A DNA stretch of 60,518 bases. It comes from DATLBA01 sp035527275. GTDB taxonomy: Bacteria; Planctomycetota; Phycisphaerae; FEN-1346. The translations under genes and the position numbers were made by a program. Positions 59,900-60,518 of the stretch are shown here, piece by piece. The stretch spans positions 1 to 60,518 of the forward strand of contig DATLBA010000067.1 of NCBI GenBank assembly GCA_035527275.1. Reading direction: 5' to 3'. The notes beneath the pieces are model-generated. The model did not search any database, had not been told where the DNA came from, and worked only from the letters and a program-made list of their open reading frames with translations. The stretch's first letter is position 1. The number at the start of each line of letters is the position of its first letter.

Positions 59900-60518
59900 T
59901 CAGGCCTCCTGGAAGAGATTTTTCGAGGAGAAGTTGGGCTCGGTGGTCAGATTGATGCCGAGACGCCTCAGGCCCGCTTCGTCGCCGGGCCGCGGGATGT
60001 GGGTCATGTGGACCTCGGAGCCGGCCAGCGCTTTCAGCCGACTCATGGCCCGTTCGGCGGTGGGGTGGGTGGCGGCGCTGATGCTCAGGGCGATGAGGGT
60101 TTCCTCGAGGTCGAGGCTGACGCTCCTTGAGTTCAAAATGTCCTTTTTCATTCCGGCGATGGATTCGAGGATGGTCGGCGCGAGAAGATGGATCTCGTCG
60201 GGGATGCCCGCGAGGCGTTTGACGGCGTTCAGGACGAGCGCGGAGGCCGCATGCATGAGCGGAGAATTCCTGCCGGTGACGATGGAGCCGTCGGGCAACT
60301 CGACCGCGGCGCCGGTGAAGATGCCCTTGTGGCCCTTGTTTTCGCGGCGGGCGCGGTCGGCGGCTTCGCGGGCCGGGCCGACGACGCGGCGCTCGGTGGG
60401 CTCGACGCCGAGTTCCTCCATCAACAGTTCCGCACGCTGGACGGTGGCCTTGTCGGTGAAACCCATTGCGTGCTCGCAGGCATACTGGAAGTAGCGGCGG
60501 ATGGCCTCCTGGTTGGCG
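59900..60518 (-). CDS. DUF1846-family protein, 5' end outside window
   Basis: 206 codons from the window edge, beginning NQEAIRRYFQYACEHAMGFTDK. Matches the C-terminal part of DUF1846 proteins: VVGPAREAADRARRENKG, GIFTGAAVELPDGSIVTGRNSPLMHAASALVLNAVKRLAG, MKKDILNSRSVSLDLEETLIALSISAATHPTAERAMSRLKALAGSEVHMTHIPRPGDEAGLRRLGINLTTEPNFSSKNLF. The structure-defined family has a nucleotide-binding-like fold but no agreed function. Confidence 0.9.
   Translation of the reverse strand, partial: ANQEAIRRYFQYACEHAMGFTDKATVQRAELLMEELGVEPTERRVVGPAREAADRARRENKGHKGIFTGAAVELPDGSIVTGRNSPLMHAASALVLNAVKRLAGIPDEIHLLAPTILESIAGMKKDILNSRSVSLDLEETLIALSISAATHPTAERAMSRLKALAGSEVHMTHIPRPGDEAGLRRLGINLTTEPNFSSKNLFQEA

Overview
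The window is GC-rich and reads like a chromosome segment of a Planctomycetota (PVC-group) bacterium. This is inferred from: a T2SS plus a Tad pilus encoded back to back, large secreted glycosidase-like and formylglycine-generating-enzyme-like (FGE) proteins, a lipA-lipB-tmk-holB cluster, and integrase 3' ends of the type I associate with planctomycete elements, running into tRNA genes. No 16S or other lineage marker is present, so the assignment is inference.

Layout. (1) 1-10,450, minus strand: a type II secretion operon in canonical order E-F-G-H-I-J-K-L-M-C-D, cut by the window start inside the secretin; the GspJ-like pseudopilin carries a lamin-tail domain split by a carbohydrate-binding-like insert. 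(2) 10.5-11.4 kb: a decayed integrase 3' end plus a terminase-small-subunit-like gene. (3) 11.85-24.4 kb: a Tad/Flp pilus locus (TadG-like gene on minus; two Flp pilins, CpaA, TadE, CpaB, CpaC, CpaE, CpaF, TadB, TadC, a lipoprotein and TadD on plus). A consensus sigma-70 promoter and a leader of about 875 nt with four imperfect copies of a structured repeat precede the first pilin. (4) 24.4-32.4 kb: accessory DNA with a tRNA-Gly(CCC) 3' half fused to an integrase tail, a second copy of the relic seen at 10.9 kb, a Tat-signal stub, a GNAT, a cupin, a very large secreted glycosidase-like protein and the 5' stump of a restriction enzyme. (5) 32,995-46,750: a 13.75 kb integrated element driven by a large serine recombinase, which splits a lipoprotein/FGE gene. 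Joining the two halves at GTAC restores one 626-residue reading frame. (6) 48.1-48.5 kb: an integrase tail running into tRNA-Phe. (7) 48.6-60.5 kb, minus strand: core genes (PpiD/SurA-like chaperone, holB, tmk, a lipoyl-domain gene with an in-frame TGA, lipA, lipB, IS debris, an MFS-HEAT fusion, a CCA-adding-like enzyme, a membrane protein and a DUF1846 protein).

The most interesting part is the 13.75 kb element. It has a large serine recombinase, a second small serine recombinase, a replication-initiator-like protein with four 12-bp iterons followed by an AT-rich tract inside its own gene (lambda-origin architecture), a sigma factor, an HK97-type major capsid protein with small virion-like proteins, a cold-shock protein and a coiled-coil/PD-(D/E)XK-like nuclease near attR. 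I find no portal, large terminase, protease or tail gene. Size and content suggest a phage satellite. Two of its genes are preceded by interleaved inverted repeats predicting H-type pseudoknots that share a 9-nt motif; one pairs directly with a ribosome-binding site. The recombinase reading frame also crosses the attachment core, so its C-terminus changes on integration.
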